Shown here: positions 51,792-60,922 of the stretch, in pieces
Numbering within the stretch: the stretch's first letter is position 1
Layout of the letters: each line of letters opens with the position of its first letter
Source: Phycisphaeraceae bacterium
GTDB taxonomy: Bacteria; Planctomycetota; Phycisphaerae; Phycisphaerales; UBA1924
DNA: 62,181 nucleotides
Reading direction: 5' to 3'
Assembly: GCA_019636565.1 (NCBI GenBank)
Contig: JAHBXG010000023.1
Coordinates: forward strand, 1 to 62,181
Position numbers and translations under genes: made by a program
Notes under the pieces: generated by a model
Databases searched by the model: none
Told to the model about the DNA's origin: nothing
Seen by the model: only the letters and a program-made list of their open reading frames with translations

Positions 51792-52634
51792 TCATTTGGC
51801 GGCCGGGGCGGGCTTGGATTTGTTCAGAACCGGCCTGCCGCTGATGACGCGATCCATGGAAAGGCCACCGGCCCCGGCAAAGAGAAGGCTCAAGGCGGCG
51901 CAGAGCAGGCACAACTGCCAAAGCAGGGTCTGCCAGGCGGCGATGTCGTAGGGCTGGTGCGAGGGGAGAAACCCGAGCGTCGAGTTGCCGGTCTGAATCG
52001 CAGGACCGATTTGCGTCAGCCAGATCGCCACGGCCATGACGCCCGCCAAGCCGAGCGCGGCGAGGCGTGTGAAGAAGCCAAAGAGCACCAGCAGCCCGCC
52101 AATCAACTCCGTCAATGCGGCGCTCCATGCGAGCCAGACCGGCCACGATCCTGTCGCGATGATCGACGGAGCCAGCGGGAACCGCACGGGTTTACCATCG
52201 CGGTCGGTGGCCTGAACCGCGTCGTGGAGCAACAGCGCGATGCCGTACAGCCGCATCACCCGAACCTCGTTTGGGAAGTCGGCAGCGGTAAAAGTGCTGG
52301 CGGTCGCGGAGGACGTTGGCTGCTGGGCGAGAACCACCATCAATGCGGGCGGACCTGATGTGGGAGCCTTGGCAGGTTCTTTCTTGGGTTCCTTGGTCGG
52401 TGCGGGAGCGGGAGTCGCGCTGGGAACGGACGCCGGGGCTGGAGAGGCGGTGGCGGGTTGTGCGACGCGCTGGAGCCCGCCGACGCCCATGTTGGCGAGT
52501 ACGGCGGCGCTCTCACCCTGGACGGGCATGTCGGCGAGCATTTTGCCCAAGCCGGCCCAGATAAACGTGACGCTGAGCGCGAGGCGCAGAAAGAGGGGTG
52601 CGACGGAGACAGCCATTTGTTCACGCGAAGTCAT
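51792..52634 (-). CDS. DoxX-family membrane protein
   Basis: A 280-residue protein with four membrane helices and the DoxX blocks: LFLRLALSVTFIWAGLGKML, then LTELIGGLLVLFGFFTRLAALGLAGVMAVAI. Between helix 1 and helix 2 lies an extra region of about 110 residues, with a Pro/Ala/Thr/Lys-rich stretch, likely periplasmic. Family members have been tied to quinone-linked or sulfur redox, but no role is proven. ATG 52634 gives the family N-terminus. The vWA gene lies 95 bases downstream, and a tRNA gene on the opposite strand is next on the other side. Confidence 0.78.
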   Translation of the reverse strand: MTSREQMAVSVAPLFLRLALSVTFIWAGLGKMLADMPVQGESAAVLANMGVGGLQRVAQPATASPAPASVPSATPAPAPTKEPKKEPAKAPTSGPPALMVVLAQQPTSSATASTFTAADFPNEVRVMRLYGIALLLHDAVQATDRDGKPVRFPLAPSIIATGSWPVWLAWSAALTELIGGLLVLFGFFTRLAALGLAGVMAVAIWLTQIGPAIQTGNSTLGFLPSHQPYDIAAWQTLLWQLCLLCAALSLLFAGAGGLSMDRVISGRPVLNKSKPAPAAK

Positions 52635-52766
52635 GGAAGCGGCCCCGGAAGAGTTCGGCGTACACGGATCTTGTTCCGATTCGTCGGCGTTGGATTCCAA
52701 CGGACTGCAAGTTTCGCGCCTTCCGGAGCAGAATCGACGTACCCCGTACCATTGCAGAGCTCTTTG

Positions 52767-52850
52767 GCGGGCGTGGCGAAACTGGCAGACGCGCGGGATT
52801 TAGGTTCCCGTGGCCGCAAGGCCTTGCAGGTTCAAGTCCTGTCGCCCGCA
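52767..52850 (+). tRNA. tRNA-Leu (anticodon UAG)
   Basis: An 84-base class II tRNA. Acceptor GCGGGCG pairs perfectly with CGCCCGC, A73 follows, and CCA is not encoded. The anticodon stem CGGGA/TCCCG encloses TTTAGGT, anticodon TAG. A long variable arm (TGGCCGCAAGGCC) and the T arm GGTTCAAGTCC complete it. Confidence 0.97.
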
Positions 52851-52853
52851 TTG

Positions 52854-52887
52854 AAAAACCGGCCGACCCACTGGGGGTCGGCCGGTT
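52854..52887 (-). terminator. Strong terminator of the third subtilisin gene
   Basis: AACCGGCCGACCC (52857-52869) pairs with GGGTCGGCCGGTT (52875-52887), 13 perfect bp. Read on the minus strand the stem is followed by TTTTTCAA, placing it 26 bases after the subtilisin stop. It also sits directly against the tRNA-Leu 3' end, where it could act as a barrier. Confidence 0.9.
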
Positions 52888-52912
52888 GCGTTCAGGGGTA
52901 GGGTGCCGGCAA

Positions 52913-55240
52913 TCAGGGGCAGAGCAGCTCGTCGTACGCGCCGGCGAAGATGACGAAGTCGGCGTCATCGGTTTTCGCATCGAAGTCCACGTCGCCATCG
53001 AAGGAGAGGTAGGCGTCGTAAGCCGTTGCGAAAGCGACGAAATCGGCATCGTCAACCACGCCGTCGAGGTTCAAGTCGGCGGGGCAGTCGGAATGCTTAA
53101 TCGCCGTTGCCGGGATTGTGCGCTTGGTAATCACAGCGCCGCCCAGCGCGCCGAATGACTCGTAACTGAAGACCAGCGACGCGACGGCATCATCGCCCTG
53201 GAAGTACTCGATCCGGAAGCTGTGGTAACCGGACTGGAGCGGGAGGAAGCCGGAGTCTTCAAAGAGCGAGTGGAGGCCGTCGTTGTCGACGACGAGCTGG
53301 CCATCGACGTACATGCGGGCGCCGTCGTCGGACTTGAGGTAGAAGCGATAGATGTCGTCGGAGGTGATGTTGACGTAGCCGCGATAGACGATGCCGCCCT
53401 TCGAAGCGAGCCCCAGGCCACCGAGGCTCGTGGAGCCGGGGTTGGCGACCACGACGGAGTCGAGTCGAGTGACCACCATCGGGGTTTCGCCGAAGGAGGG
53501 AAGCGCGTTCAGAGGCGTGATGCCGGAAAGGTCAAAGTATGAAGCACGAACCTTCGCCGCGATGCTGGACGGGAACTTGGCGGGATTGAGATCGCCGCCG
53601 GCGAAGAGCGTAATGGAGTTGGTCACCGTGGAGACGGCGTTGACCGTGTTCTTGATCGTGTAGGAGTAGGAATCAACCGGCGGAACGGGTGATCCGGGCG
53701 GGATGGAGGCCGGCGGCGTGTACTTCAGAAGATCACGACCGCTCGGACCGGCGCCCACCAGACGTGTGACCGTGCCGCCGAGGGTCGTGGTCGAGTCGAA
53801 CGAGAGAATGGAAAGACCGAGCAGGCTGCCGTCAACGTCGTTGACGAGCACGTCCATGTTCTTTGTGTTGGGCAGGAAGATCGCGGTGTTGTCGGCAACG
53901 GCGGTCGGAGCGCCGATGCTGGCCTGCGCCGCCTGGAGCGCCTTCTGCGCGTTCACGCGGCCGTATGAAAAAACCGGATCCTTCGCGGGGTAGGTGAGCG
54001 CGAGGTTACCCAGGCGATCGCACGAGCTGTAGAGGATGGTCTGGACCTGATCCGGCGTCAGACCGGGATTCACCGACCAGATCAGAGCGCAGACGCCGTT
54101 GGTAAGCGGAGTGGCGAAACTGGTGCCGGAGTTGTAGCCGTACCCGCCGCCGTCGAAGGTGGTCAGGATATTGACGCCGGGCGCAAAGACCGAGACACCG
54201 TTGCCGTAACCGGAGAAACTCGCACGGGTATCACCGGGATTGGTCGCGCCCACCACGATGGTGTCCGGCCACGAGAAACTCGTCCAGTTGATGTTGTCGT
54301 TTCCTGCGGCATACAGAAAGAGCGAGCCTTTGCTCTTGATGTATGTTCCGGTGGAGTTGACCGCCGAGCTGCTTACACCCGTGAAACTCGCGCTTACAAC
54401 CCTCGCGCCGTTGTTCGCGGCCCAGCGCGAGCCATCAAGAATGGCGCTCTGCGAGGCTGTGCCGTCGGAGTTGTCGGAGCAGCGAACGGGCAGGAGCTTG
54501 TAGTTCCAGCCCATGCCGGTGACGCCTGTCCCGTTGTTGCCGATCGCGCCGGCGCAACCGAGCGTGTTGGTGCCGTGGCCGTTTACGTCCTGCACGTTGC
54601 CGCCTTGGGCTTCGGTCTGCCCGGTGGCGGAGACGTAACCGGGCAACAGCCTCGATGCCAAATCGGGGTGATCCTTGTCCACGCCCGAATCGACGGTCGA
54701 GACGATGATAGTGGAAAGACCGGTGCTGATATCCCAAGCCTGCGGCATCTTCATAGTGTTGAGGTGCCACATGCTGTTGACGTACTGGTCATTCGGAAGT
54801 GCGACGGGCCAGCACAGCCAATCGGGCTCGACATACTCGTAGTCTCCGGTAGACAGCAGGGCCTTGGCGCGAACGTTTTCGTCCTGACCCCGTGCACCCG
54901 GGACCATTTGCGCCACGGCAACCTGCGGCGTGACTTCCACCAGATACTCATCGGTTTCGGGATAGAACTTGACGACGCGCATGCCGTCCTGGGCCAGGCG
55001 GGCCCGCGCGATCGCCGAGCGGATTGCCGCGGCACCCGGAACAGCGAGATCGCTATTCGCCGCGCCATTAGGACGCACCAGCAGCCTGCCGGTGAACTGA
55101 AGATTGCCCGGCTGCTCAACAAACAGCGGCTTGCCGTTCTGCATGTTGGCCGGGTTCTGACCCGCGAACGCGAAGAGAGAAAGCGTCGACCACACACCGG
55201 CGACAAAAATGCCACCGACAACTCGTCCTTTTGATTGCAT
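52913..55240 (-). CDS. Secreted S8 subtilisin with PA14 and dockerin-like tail
   Basis: A 775-residue secreted protease. Signal peptide about 1-27, then a propeptide. The triad is Asp184 (STVDSGVD), His222 (GHGTNTLG) and Ser374 (NSGTSFATP), and the oxyanion Asn is in YAAGNDN. An Ig/cadherin-like segment (about 445-560) and a PA14 domain (about 575-705, with IYRFYLKSDDGARMYVDGQ) follow. The dockerin-like tail is residues 719-775; its first loop (ADLNLDGVVDD) is sound and its second (VDFDAKTDDAD) is degenerate. It ends LLCP. It differs from the two at 1.3-5.1 kb by lacking the PA insertion. ATG 55240 follows GGAGG by eight bases. PA14 may bind glycans. Confidence 0.92.
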   Translation of the reverse strand: MQSKGRVVGGIFVAGVWSTLSLFAFAGQNPANMQNGKPLFVEQPGNLQFTGRLLVRPNGAANSDLAVPGAAAIRSAIARARLAQDGMRVVKFYPETDEYLVEVTPQVAVAQMVPGARGQDENVRAKALLSTGDYEYVEPDWLCWPVALPNDQYVNSMWHLNTMKMPQAWDISTGLSTIIVSTVDSGVDKDHPDLASRLLPGYVSATGQTEAQGGNVQDVNGHGTNTLGCAGAIGNNGTGVTGMGWNYKLLPVRCSDNSDGTASQSAILDGSRWAANNGARVVSASFTGVSSSAVNSTGTYIKSKGSLFLYAAGNDNINWTSFSWPDTIVVGATNPGDTRASFSGYGNGVSVFAPGVNILTTFDGGGYGYNSGTSFATPLTNGVCALIWSVNPGLTPDQVQTILYSSCDRLGNLALTYPAKDPVFSYGRVNAQKALQAAQASIGAPTAVADNTAIFLPNTKNMDVLVNDVDGSLLGLSILSFDSTTTLGGTVTRLVGAGPSGRDLLKYTPPASIPPGSPVPPVDSYSYTIKNTVNAVSTVTNSITLFAGGDLNPAKFPSSIAAKVRASYFDLSGITPLNALPSFGETPMVVTRLDSVVVANPGSTSLGGLGLASKGGIVYRGYVNITSDDIYRFYLKSDDGARMYVDGQLVVDNDGLHSLFEDSGFLPLQSGYHSFRIEYFQGDDAVASLVFSYESFGALGGAVITKRTIPATAIKHSDCPADLNLDGVVDDADFVAFATAYDAYLSFDGDVDFDAKTDDADFVIFAGAYDELLCP

Positions 55241-55456
55241 CGTGTACCGCCTCCAAGAGAAATAACTGGATCACCATTCTGTTCGGATTAATCTATTAGA
55301 ACGATCCGCAAGCCTTTTCTTTTCGCAAAAACGGGCAAATTCCCGTAGAACTTCAAGCGGACGTTCTGACGCAGCCCGTACAAAGTCCGATTTGATGTCG
55401 AGACCTAACCGCGCTTCCGCCCGTTCGGGGTGATCGAATCGCGGCGCGTGGGGGTT

Positions 55457-56419
55457 TCAGGGGCAAATAAGCTCGTTGTACGCGCCGACAAAGATCACGA
55501 AGTCCGCGTCATCGACGTAACCGTCCAGGTTCAAGTCGGCGACGCAGCCATCGGGCATCGACGGATCAGCGCAGTCGAGGATGTTGTACGCGAGAACAAA
55601 ATCAACGAAGTCGGCGTCGTCGACAAAGCCATCGAAGTTCAAGTCGCCAACGCAGGGGGGCGTTTCTCCGCTGGTGTACACGTGCATCGCTGTCGCGCGA
55701 TCGAACGACACGATCGAGTACGCCGAACCCACGTACTCACTGATCTGACTCGAAAAGTAGAGCTGAGCGACGAGGTGTCGATCCGGGGGCAGCGTTCCCG
55801 CCGGGATGATGTGCTGGGTTTCCGAGTTGCTGAACGAAGCCGAATAGAAAAATGGAACCTCACTGTTGTAGTCGTAGAGATAAAGAATGCCGTACCGAGA
55901 GTTGGCTTCGGAATCGCTGTCCCAGCTGTTGAATTCAAAAATGAAATCAGAATTCGGATCGATCAGCTGTGCCGCGTCGTAGGTTTCGGGGCTGAACGAG
56001 GGCGTTTCGTATGACCATAGAGCGGTTTCGGGGCGATAGAGACTGAACAGCACCGACCCGAGGTTGCCGCCTTCACCCACGAACAGGTACTCCCCGGCGG
56101 GGAAGTTTGTGAGCATCTGCTCTTGCGTGTCGGCGGTATCCGTCAGATAGAAAGCGGTCGCGTCCTGCGTCAATTCCATGTCGCCGAGGTTTTCGGGAAG
56201 GCTGAGACTGGCAGAATCAAGATCGGCTGCGTCCTGGACGACCAGCAGCGGAGTCGTATACAAACCCGAAGGGGTCGCGTCCGGCTCGTAACCATCCTGG
56301 TTGTAGTACAGAGAATAAAAGATGCTGTACTGGGTGACTTGTGCTCGGGCGTGGTCACAGGCAAGTGCCGCGGCGACGAACCCAAGGGCGAGGCAACGAT
56401 GAACGAATCGACACTGCAT
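55457..56419 (-). CDS. Secreted protein with dockerin-like tail, paralogue A
   Basis: A 320-residue protein with a signal peptide (about 1-26, ARA), a unique domain of about 230 residues (acidic, Tyr-rich, beta-like), and a dockerin-like tail (256-320): GDLNFDGFVDD, linker DCADPSMPDGC, ADLNLDGYVDD, ending LICP. The unique domain shares SFSPETY, FEFNSW and IPAGTLPP blocks with the neighbour at 56528-57478, so the two are tandem paralogues. No known domain is recognised. ATG 56419 has GGAGGAT just upstream. The frame is open further upstream, but those codons do not look like a signal peptide. Confidence 0.82.
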   Translation of the reverse strand: MQCRFVHRCLALGFVAAALACDHARAQVTQYSIFYSLYYNQDGYEPDATPSGLYTTPLLVVQDAADLDSASLSLPENLGDMELTQDATAFYLTDTADTQEQMLTNFPAGEYLFVGEGGNLGSVLFSLYRPETALWSYETPSFSPETYDAAQLIDPNSDFIFEFNSWDSDSEANSRYGILYLYDYNSEVPFFYSASFSNSETQHIIPAGTLPPDRHLVAQLYFSSQISEYVGSAYSIVSFDRATAMHVYTSGETPPCVGDLNFDGFVDDADFVDFVLAYNILDCADPSMPDGCVADLNLDGYVDDADFVIFVGAYNELICP

Positions 56420-56527
56420 GGAAATCCTCCGCCCGGAATTAGGGGCGTGGATTGTGGCAAGACGCATGGGTGATTGCAAGCGAGGAGCCTCTAGAAAGCC
56501 AATTGGTTCTCGATGCACCTGAAGCGG

Positions 56528-57478
56528 CTATGGACAGATGAGTTCGTTATAGGCCCCAACGAAAATCACAAAGTCGCTGTCGTCGACGAGGTCGTCTCTG
56601 TTCAGGTCTGCGGGGCAATTGAGCGGCATGGCCGGGTCCGCGCAATCAAGCAGGTTGTACGCCTCAACAAAGATGACAAAGTCGGAGTCGTCGACGAGAT
56701 TGTCGCCGTTGAGATCGCCGACGCATCCGTCGACGGTCAGGAGTTCCGAGTAAGTCGAGTGGTCGTAGGCGACGAGGCGCGGGATGACACGGTCGAACTC
56801 CTGGATCCGAGCCGAAAAAGTGAGATAGACTGAATAGCGCGTTCCGGGCTTGAGCGTGCCGGCGGGCATGGTGTACGACGTCATCCAGGGCTCGAGGTAC
56901 GAGATCATCACGAACTCGCCGGACTCGTACTCATACATGTACACAAAGGCCGAGAGCGAATCTGCCGGGGGTGGGGCGGACCAGCCGTTGAACTCGAGCA
57001 CAAAATCGGCGCCCGCGTTCACGCTCTGCATTCCTTGAAAAGTCTCCGGCGTGAAGGTGGGCACAGCGTCGGGCCAATAGACCTCCGGAACCCGTTCGAG
57101 AAAATAAGCCTGCGCACCGAGCGTCCCGCCGTCGCAGTAGAACCAGTAAAGACCGCTGGGGAGCGCTTCGAACATCTCCTCGTCCGAATTGAAGAACCGC
57201 GAGTTCTGGAACGTGGTTCCGTAGTCGGTCAGAAGAAGCAGCGATTCATCCGGGAGTTCGACGGAAACCGAATCGAAGTCGGAGGCATCCGCTGTGTAGA
57301 GGTTGAGCGTGCCGTAGTGACCCCACGGATCGCTCGGCGTCCATTCGTCGTTCTGGGTGTAATAGCGGGCGAAGAACAGGTCGTGGCCGAGAACATCGGC
57401 GTGTGCACGGTGCACCAACGCGGGCAGAACTGCGCCGAGGCTCGCCGCCAACATACAACCGACCCACCTGTGTTGCAT
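56528..57478 (-). CDS. Secreted protein with dockerin-like tail, paralogue B
   Basis: A 316-residue partner of the neighbour at 55457. Signal peptide about 1-27 (AHA). The unique domain carries the matching blocks [15 protein letters not shown] and MPAGTLKPG. The dockerin-like tail (252-316) is [11 protein letters not shown], linker [22 protein letters not shown], ending LICP, nearly the same as paralogue A. The second loop has Asp in place of the usual Gly (NRDDL). ATG 57478 follows AAGGAGC. The gene is divergent from glyA (145 bases between) and probably shares a regulatory region with it. Confidence 0.82.
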   Translation of the reverse strand: MQHRWVGCMLAASLGAVLPALVHRAHADVLGHDLFFARYYTQNDEWTPSDPWGHYGTLNLYTADASDFDSVSVELPDESLLLLTDYGTTFQNSRFFNSDEEMFEALPSGLYWFYCDGGTLGAQAYFLERVPEVYWPDAVPTFTPETFQGMQSVNAGADFVLEFNGWSAPPPADSLSAFVYMYEYESGEFVMISYLEPWMTSYTMPAGTLKPGTRYSVYLTFSARIQEFDRVIPRLVAYDHSTYSELLTVDGCVGDLNGDNLVDDSDFVIFVEAYNLLDCADPAMPLNCPADLNRDDLVDDSDFVIFVGAYNELICP

Positions 57479-57623
57479 ACGAAGCTCCTTGAGGTCGCAG
57501 ATTGTCTCGCAAGGTCCGAGAAAGTGCAAGAGGAATCTTCGTTGCCGCGTCGCCGTCCGACGCGGAGGGAGGGCTATTCCCGGCTTCCTATTCTTTCTCG
57601 CTGCAGATGCAAGGAGGCCCTCC

Positions 57624-58970
57624 GTGACCCAAACCGCTGTTTCGGATGCTTCACCGGGAGTTTCGCGCGGGCCTTCGACGCCTTCGGTTCCGGGCATATC
57701 CGCCATTCGGGCGACCGACCCGGCGATCGCCGACCTCATCGCGAAGGAGGCCGAGCGACAGGAAACGACACTCGAACTGATCGCCAGCGAGAATCACACC
57801 TCGCCCGCCGTCATGGCCGCGATGGGGACCTGCCTGACCAACAAGTACGCGGAGGGCTATCCGGGAGCCCGCTATTACGGCGGGTGTGAATTCCACGACC
57901 AGGTCGAGACATTCGCGATCGAACGGGCCAAGCAGATGTTCGGGTGCAAGTTCGCGAACGTGCAGCCGCACTCGGGCGCGCAGGCGAACGCCGCGGTCTT
58001 CATGGCCTGCATGGAACCGGGCAGCACCTTTGCGAGCCTGGTACTGAAGGATGGCGGGCACCTCTCGCACGGGATGAAGATCAACTTCAGCGGACGTTAC
58101 TACAACCCAGTGCACTACCCGCTCCATTACGATGTCTCGCACAAGGATTTCGAGCGCATCGACTACGACGCGGTCGAGAAAGTGGTGCTGGAACACAAGC
58201 CCAAGATGCTGCTCTGCGGCTACTCGGCCTATCCGCGCACGATCGACTTTGCTCGCTTCCGCGCGATCGCCGACAAGGTGGGCGCGATCTTGATGAGCGA
58301 CGTGGCGCATATCGCGGGCCTCATCGTCGGTGGAGCGCATCCCAGCCCCTTCCCCCACTCGCACGTCGTCACGACCACCACGCACAAGACCCTCCGCGGG
58401 CCGCGCGGCGGGCTGATTCTGACCAACGACGAGGACCTCGCCAAGAAGATCGATAAGGCAGTGTTCCCCGGCATGCAGGGCGGCCCGCTCATGCACGTGA
58501 TCGCGGCGAAGGCTGTTGCTTTCGGCGAGTGCCTGCGGCCGGAGTGGAAAACGTACTCGGCACAGGTCGTCAAGAACGCCAAGGCTCTCGCAGACGCTTT
58601 AACAAAGCTCAACTACCGCATCACCACCGGCGGCACCGACAATCACCTCATGCTCGTCGACCTGCGCAAACGCAGCGAGGCACTTACCGGTGCGGATGCG
58701 AGCAAGTGGCTCGAGGCGTGCGGCATCATCAGCAACATGAACGGCATCCCCAGCGACCCGCGCCCGCCGAAAGTCACCAGCGGCGTGCGCCTCGGGACGC
58801 CGGCGCTCACCACGCGGGGTCTGAAGGAGACAGAAATGTCCGCAGTCGCTTCGCTGATCGATCGCGCGTTGAGCGCAGGACTTGCCGGAGAGGCCGAGTT
58901 CGCGAAAGCCTCGGCTCAGATTCGCGAAGATGTCCGCAGGCTCTGCGACCGATTCCCGCTTCCTCATTGA
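57624..58970 (+). CDS. glyA: Serine hydroxymethyltransferase
   Basis: PLP enzyme that converts serine and tetrahydrofolate to glycine and methylene-tetrahydrofolate. The 448-residue product has [19 protein letters not shown], the YPGARYYGG block, [21 protein letters not shown] and the PLP-lysine block [15 protein letters not shown] 30-residue Ser/Thr/Pro leader precedes the enzyme. GTG 57624 has AAGGAGG (57611-57617) six bases upstream, which decides the start; the frame itself is open from 57489. A 57-residue PLDc_N gene follows after 30 bases. Confidence 0.96.
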   Translation: MTQTAVSDASPGVSRGPSTPSVPGISAIRATDPAIADLIAKEAERQETTLELIASENHTSPAVMAAMGTCLTNKYAEGYPGARYYGGCEFHDQVETFAIERAKQMFGCKFANVQPHSGAQANAAVFMACMEPGSTFASLVLKDGGHLSHGMKINFSGRYYNPVHYPLHYDVSHKDFERIDYDAVEKVVLEHKPKMLLCGYSAYPRTIDFARFRAIADKVGAILMSDVAHIAGLIVGGAHPSPFPHSHVVTTTTHKTLRGPRGGLILTNDEDLAKKIDKAVFPGMQGGPLMHVIAAKAVAFGECLRPEWKTYSAQVVKNAKALADALTKLNYRITTGGTDNHLMLVDLRKRSEALTGADASKWLEACGIISNMNGIPSDPRPPKVTSGVRLGTPALTTRGLKETEMSAVASLIDRALSAGLAGEAEFAKASAQIREDVRRLCDRFPLPH

Positions 58971-59000
58971 CCACAAATCCCATTTACAGGAGTCAGAATC

Positions 59001-59174
59001 ATGGTTTACGGCGGCGGACTCATCGGCCTGATCGTCCTGATTCTCGACATCATCGCGATCGTGGAGGTTCTGCAGAGCGGACGCGCGGTTGGCGAGAAAC
59101 TGCTCTGGATCCTGCTCATCCTGCTGCTGCCGCTGGTGGGCGTGCTGATCTATTTCCTGATCGGCCGCAAATAG
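59001..59174 (+). CDS. Small PLDc_N-domain membrane protein
   Basis: A 57-residue protein that routine ORF calling would miss. It consists of two hydrophobic helices joined by a short charged link (VLQSGRAVGEKLLW), the PLDc_N (phospholipase D nuclease N-terminal) signature, without any phospholipase domain. AGGAG (58988-58992) lies eight bases before the ATG. It may share the glyA transcript. Its function is unknown. Confidence 0.85.
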   Translation: MVYGGGLIGLIVLILDIIAIVEVLQSGRAVGEKLLWILLILLLPLVGVLIYFLIGRK

Positions 59175-59197
59175 AGGCCGCAATATCCCGCGCGAAG

Positions 59198-59854
59198 TTA
59201 CCGCAGACCGACGATGCGGCTCGCCTCGAACGAGGCGCCCGTGATCGCATCGGAGAAACGCGCCCGCAGCAGGATCTGCCCCGGCGGCTGCAATTCCGCC
59301 GCGGGAACGGGCAGTTCCACCATGTAGTACGTTCCGGTGAACCCGGAGCGGTACGCGTCACGAAGTTGGAGCGGCTCCAGCGATTTGCTGCCGAGCAGGC
59401 GCGCGGGCGCCGTGCTCGCTGATTGATCGTCTTGAATCAACGATGCCAAGCGGGAGACTTCAACGGTGAGCGTACCGGTCGCCTGGATGAATCTGCCGCG
59501 GCCATCGAGCGGCTTGATGTAGACAGCAACGGTGCGATTGCGATCGCTCTGGGGCGGCGCGGACGAGTCGGCCGTGGGGCCGGAGAGAAAGTCGATCTCG
59601 ATACTCGCAACCCGCGGCGTGGCCTCGGCGATTTGTGTGCTCGTGGCTCCGCTCGCAGCGCTAGCACCTCCCATCAGTTCCGAGATCTTGGCCCGCAGTT
59701 CGCTCGCGTCTTTCTGCAATTGCGCGACCTGACTCTGCAATTCCATGTTCTGCTTGCGCAGCATGTCGCCCGACGATTCGCCGCCGGTGCGGCAGCCCGC
59801 GAGCAGGACGAGCAGTGTTCCAAAGCATGCGCAGCGGCAGGCGAAGGCGTTCAT
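59198..59854 (-). CDS. Lipoprotein of unknown function
   Basis: A 218-residue lipoprotein with lipobox LVLLAGC, followed by a short coiled-coil segment (about 29-60, LRKQNMELQSQVAQLQKDASELRAKI) and a beta-rich domain (about 80-215, with VAVYIKPLDGRGRFIQATG). The heptad stretch suggests an outer-membrane or periplasmic oligomer. ATG 59854 is chosen over the TTG two codons earlier. It converges on the PLDc_N gene 23 bases away. Confidence 0.7.
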   Translation of the reverse strand: MNAFACRCACFGTLLVLLAGCRTGGESSGDMLRKQNMELQSQVAQLQKDASELRAKISELMGGASAASGATSTQIAEATPRVASIEIDFLSGPTADSSAPPQSDRNRTVAVYIKPLDGRGRFIQATGTLTVEVSRLASLIQDDQSASTAPARLLGSKSLEPLQLRDAYRSGFTGTYYMVELPVPAAELQPPGQILLRARFSDAITGASFEASRIVGLR

Positions 59855-59883
59855 GTCCAAGCGTACGACGATCGCCGGAAACG

Positions 59884-59908
59884 AAAAACCCCGGCACGGA
59901 GGCCGGGG
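59884..59908 (-). terminator. Terminator of the downstream PEP-CTERM-like gene
   Basis: CCCCGGC (59889-59895) pairs with GCCGGGG (59902-59908); on the minus strand the stem is followed by TTTTT. It lies 30 bases after the stop of the gene at 59938-60585. Confidence 0.88.
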
Positions 59909-59937
59909 TGTGAGCGGAGGCGGAATGGATCGATGCT

Positions 59938-60585
59938 TCAGCGCCTGCGGCGGGCACCAACCACGAGACCGGCGAGAGCGAGTCCGGCAAAGCCGGGCGC
60001 GGGCACGATGCAGATCGTGTCGATGACTACCTGATCGATCAGAATCGTCGCACCCGTCGGATCATTGTTGAACACGAAAATGTCTTCGAAATCCGGGCAG
60101 TCCTTGAAACTGAAGAGCCATGTCGTGTGGAACCAGCCGTCGGCCAGTTGCGCCGTGCTCGGGTCACCCACCAGTCCCATGTTCTCGTCGTGATTGCTCA
60201 CGCCGCTGATGCCGGGGAGAGACTGGCCTTGCCACGTCACCTGGATCCAGATGAACTTGGCGATCGCGTCGGGATTGTCATCATTCGGGATGTGGAAGTT
60301 GAGCGAGCCTCCGACGACTCCCCAAACTCCGACGCGCCCGCCGGCCGTTGGCTCGTAAAACGCGCCGCCATCGCTGGGAGCCATGTTCGGGACACCGTTG
60401 GGGTTGTTCATTCCTCCGTCCGGGGCGCCTTGCGGTGAGTTTGGTCCGAACGTCCAGTGCTGGAACGTTGAGCCCGGCTGGCCGCGCCACGGTGGCGGAT
60501 TGAGATCATCCGCGACCGCCCACGAGGCCGAAACGCCGGCAATTGCCACCAACGCAGCAGGGAGTGACCGAAGCAGCTTTGACAT
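59938..60585 (-). CDS. PEP-CTERM-like surface protein, paralogue 2
   Basis: A 215-residue secreted protein: signal peptide (about 1-25, AVA-DD), a unique beta-rich domain with several Trp (LNPPPWRGQPGSTFQHWTFG, FIWIQVTWQGQ), and a C-terminal sorting tail (195-215): PAPGFAGLALAGLVVGARRRR, a proline-rich motif, hydrophobic helix and four Arg. This is the tail type exosortases recognise (PEP-CTERM-like; here PAP). The gene at 60923 is a clear paralogue, with the same LNPPPWRGQ start and a matching tail. No exosortase gene is in the window. A terminator follows. Confidence 0.8.
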   Translation of the reverse strand: MSKLLRSLPAALVAIAGVSASWAVADDLNPPPWRGQPGSTFQHWTFGPNSPQGAPDGGMNNPNGVPNMAPSDGGAFYEPTAGGRVGVWGVVGGSLNFHIPNDDNPDAIAKFIWIQVTWQGQSLPGISGVSNHDENMGLVGDPSTAQLADGWFHTTWLFSFKDCPDFEDIFVFNNDPTGATILIDQVVIDTICIVPAPGFAGLALAGLVVGARRRR

Positions 60586-60922
60586 TTTGTGACCCTCGCA
60601 AGGCCCCGGAACCCGGAGCGAACCCTCTCAAGACCCTCGTCACACCCACGACATGGAAAACGCGCCCGGAACGACCCTGCAATTTCCCTATTGCTTCGAT
60701 CCAAGCATGTGACAATTTCAACATGTAACACGGTTCCCTCGCGATGCCAGCAAAGTGCATCACCGACTGAGGAAATAGGGCGTATACCTCTTCGGTTCCG
60801 TGCTCCCGCGTGCCTTCCTTGCGCGACTCCGGGCCTCCATCCGCCCAAAAGCAAAGAGCCCCGGTTCGGGCCCCGGGGCTCCCCTTGCGACACGACTTGC
60901 GCGGGACCCGTCGTTCCGACTT
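60586..60922 (-). promoter_or_regulatory. 337-base region between the paralogues, duplicated upstream elements
   Basis: It holds no gene, only the upstream region of the gene ending at 59938 and the terminator of the gene at 60923. CCCTCGTCACACCC (60634-60647) lies about 50 bases before ATG 60585. GCATGTGACAATTTCAACAT (60705-60724) lies about 120 bases before it. Both recur at matching distances before the paralogue at 61561. Confidence 0.55.
60853..60881 (-). terminator. Terminator of PEP-CTERM-like paralogue 1
   Basis: GAGCCCCGG (60856-60864) pairs with CCGGGGCTC (60873-60881); on the minus strand TTTGCTTTT follows. It lies 42 bases after the stop at 60923. Confidence 0.8.

Noticed and set aside
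52857..52887. Hairpin as terminator of tRNA-Leu
   Set aside because: The T-run is on the minus-strand side only; on the plus strand GCGTTC follows, so it serves the subtilisin gene.
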